This document shows positions 62,571 through 64,000 of a DNA stretch of 64,000 bases, piece by piece. The notes below the pieces were generated by a model. It had not been told where the DNA came from. It searched no databases and was given only the letters and a program-made list of their open reading frames with translations. Position 1 is the stretch's first letter. Each line of letters begins with the position of its first letter. The DNA comes from Prunus persica (lineage: Eukaryota > Streptophyta > Magnoliopsida > Rosales > Rosaceae): the NCBI RefSeq assembly GCF_000346465.2, contig NC_034010.1, positions 25,816,643 to 25,880,642 of the forward strand. The letters are read 5' to 3'. Position numbers and translations under genes: made by a program.

Positions 62571-64000
62571 ATGAGTGATGCAATTGATTTGAGCGGGGAT
62601 GGAGGGGTCCTCAAGAAAATTGTAAGGCATGCAAAACCAGATGCAATTGCTCCGACCCAAGACCTTCCCCTCGTTGATGGTATGAACTATATTATAGTGC
62701 TGTTGCTGATGTTTATTTGTTAATGGTGTAGTAACAACATTTTATAATTAACTCGAGCGGAATGACCTAGCAAACTTGTCTTTACTCTGTACCTATACTT
62801 TATGTTGGGCAGTTCATTATGAAGGCATTCTTGAGGAAACCAACGAAGTTTTTGATACGACACATGAAGATAACACGGTTTTCTCATTTGAGCTGGGGAA
62901 GGGCAGTGTAATCAAGGCTTGGGATATTGCAGTGAAAACCATGAAGGTCAAAATATGTTTCTGAGCTTCTCTTTAAGAAATTTAGTAGGTGTTCAAGTCT
63001 CCTGTTACATGTTTTATCTTCTGTTGGTTTCACCAGGTTGGGGAGATTGCTAAAATCACTTGCAAGCCAGAATATGCCTATGGAAGTGCGGGTTCTCCAC
63101 CAGATATTCCACCAGAGTAATTTCATTGCTCTAACTTTTCTATCAAAGTTGTTCTTAGAGAAAACAATCAAAGATGCTAGTAACTTTGTGAACTTATAGA
63201 TATATATATATGTCCATTGATATTCCAAAACAACGTTTTTGGAGAGATTAGTTCTATATGTTGATAGGACCTTGACCAGGCTTATTTCCGTCCCAAACGT
63301 GGGATTGTATAATACTTATTGGCAACAATTACATCCAAGCCTTGAAATATGAAATAAGAGTTATTAGGTTGTTGATCTTCGACACCCAACTTTAAACCAA
63401 GATATCTAATATATAGAAGTAGAATCTTCAGAAGCATGTTGGAAAGAAAAGTATAAAAAAATCCCGGTGGTAAGACTCCTTTAGGGTGGGGGTCGTCACC
63501 CACCCAAAACATCCAATTTGTGCATTAAGCATTTTGGCTTATGATTACATCCAAATGTTCATAAAAGTCTGCATCAGTTTGCTTTGTCAATCGTCCTTAT
63601 TTCTTATCACAAATGGTGTCTCTTTACCATGTTTTTGTAACTAATGCATAGTCCATTACAAATATATCCTGCAGGGCAACCCTTATATTTGAGGTGGAGT
63701 TGGTGGCTTGCAATCCACGGAAGGGATTAAGTTTGGGTAGTGCCTCAGAAGAAAGGGCCAGGCTAGAGTAAGTTTTATGCTTTTATCTGTTCTGTGACTT
63801 GTTCTCGAGATATAGTGCAAGTCATATTGTTATCGTTATTCTTCTTGTTGGTTCCATTGAGATCTACCAACTTTCATAAACAGTATGATGGATTAAATTG
63901 CATATTGGTACTCACAACAGAGAACTGAAGAAGCAGAGGGAGATGGCTGCTGCAAACAAAGAGGAAGAGAAGAAGAAGAGAGAAGAGGCGAAAGCTGCTG
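62571..64000 (+). CDS. FKBP20-1: FKBP20-1 type peptidyl-prolyl isomerase (5' part; runs off the right edge)
   Basis: Exons 62571-62679, 62813-62946, 63037-63116, 63675-63767 and 63921 to the edge join in frame. The protein starts [18 protein letters not shown], typical of plant FKBP20-1, then the FKBP domain: [51 protein letters not shown] and [16 protein letters not shown] charged Lys/Glu-rich tail begins ([20 protein letters not shown]). The family catalyses proline cis-trans isomerisation; FKBP20-1 is nuclear, and its homologues have been linked to pre-mRNA processing. The 3' end is not in the window. Confidence 0.94.

Noticed and set aside
1..64000. CRISPR arrays, bacterial operons, LTR retrotransposon coding genes
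   Set aside because: None seen: no short spaced repeats of CRISPR type, no gag/pol or transposase motifs in any frame examined.

Overview
This 64-kb window is nuclear DNA from a eudicot plant. The genes have many short exons with GT/AG introns, the spacers are AT-rich and full of (GA)n/(CT)n microsatellites, and every protein recognised is a plant family. The mix looks like a woody rosid, perhaps Rosaceae, but that placement is an impression from protein similarity and not a measurement. Exon coordinates were derived by hand from splice sites, and reading phase was checked across every junction.

Layout from left to right: the 3' end of an XH-domain (IDN2/FDM-type) RNA-directed DNA methylation protein (+, 75-2528); an alpha-expansin close to EXPA4 (-, 5325-6734); about 8 kb of gene-poor DNA with microsatellites and a 57-bp minisatellite; a telomere-repeat-binding Myb protein of the TRP type with a 5'-UTR intron (+, CDS 16653-20402); a GRAS protein of the SCL14/SCL33 type (+, 22628-24634) whose ancestral N-terminus seems frame-disrupted; a U4 snRNA gene with full Pol II snRNA signals (-, 24779-24932) divergent from an FtsJ/RrmJ-type 2'-O-methyltransferase (+, 25195-26635); a FIZZY-RELATED 3/CCS52B APC/C activator (-, 27308-29664); actin-related protein ARP5 of the INO80 complex (-, 30456-35028).

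From 35 to 57 kb the DNA is accessory-like. It holds a decayed chloroplast ycf2 fragment (NUPT, about 40450-41115), a MIR172 gene (hairpin about 43961-44064), and a roughly 3.7-4.0-kb non-coding tandem duplication (about 46190-49855 and 49900-53920). A ROTUNDIFOLIA-like/DEVIL small-peptide gene follows (+, 56907-57197), then more spacer with a tRNA-derived SINE-like element (about 61555-61780), and the 5' part of an FKBP20-1 immunophilin gene that runs off the right edge (+, 62571 to end).

The genes are independent transcription units and do not form a pathway. Loose themes are chromatin and nuclear function (XH protein, TRP, ARP5, FKBP20-1, U4) and growth control (expansin, CCS52B, RTFL/DVL, miR172). 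I found no clearly new biological system. The items most worth checking are the duplicated non-coding block downstream of MIR172, the broken GRAS N-terminus, the intact U4 locus, the ycf2 insertion, and the repeat-built expansin intron.
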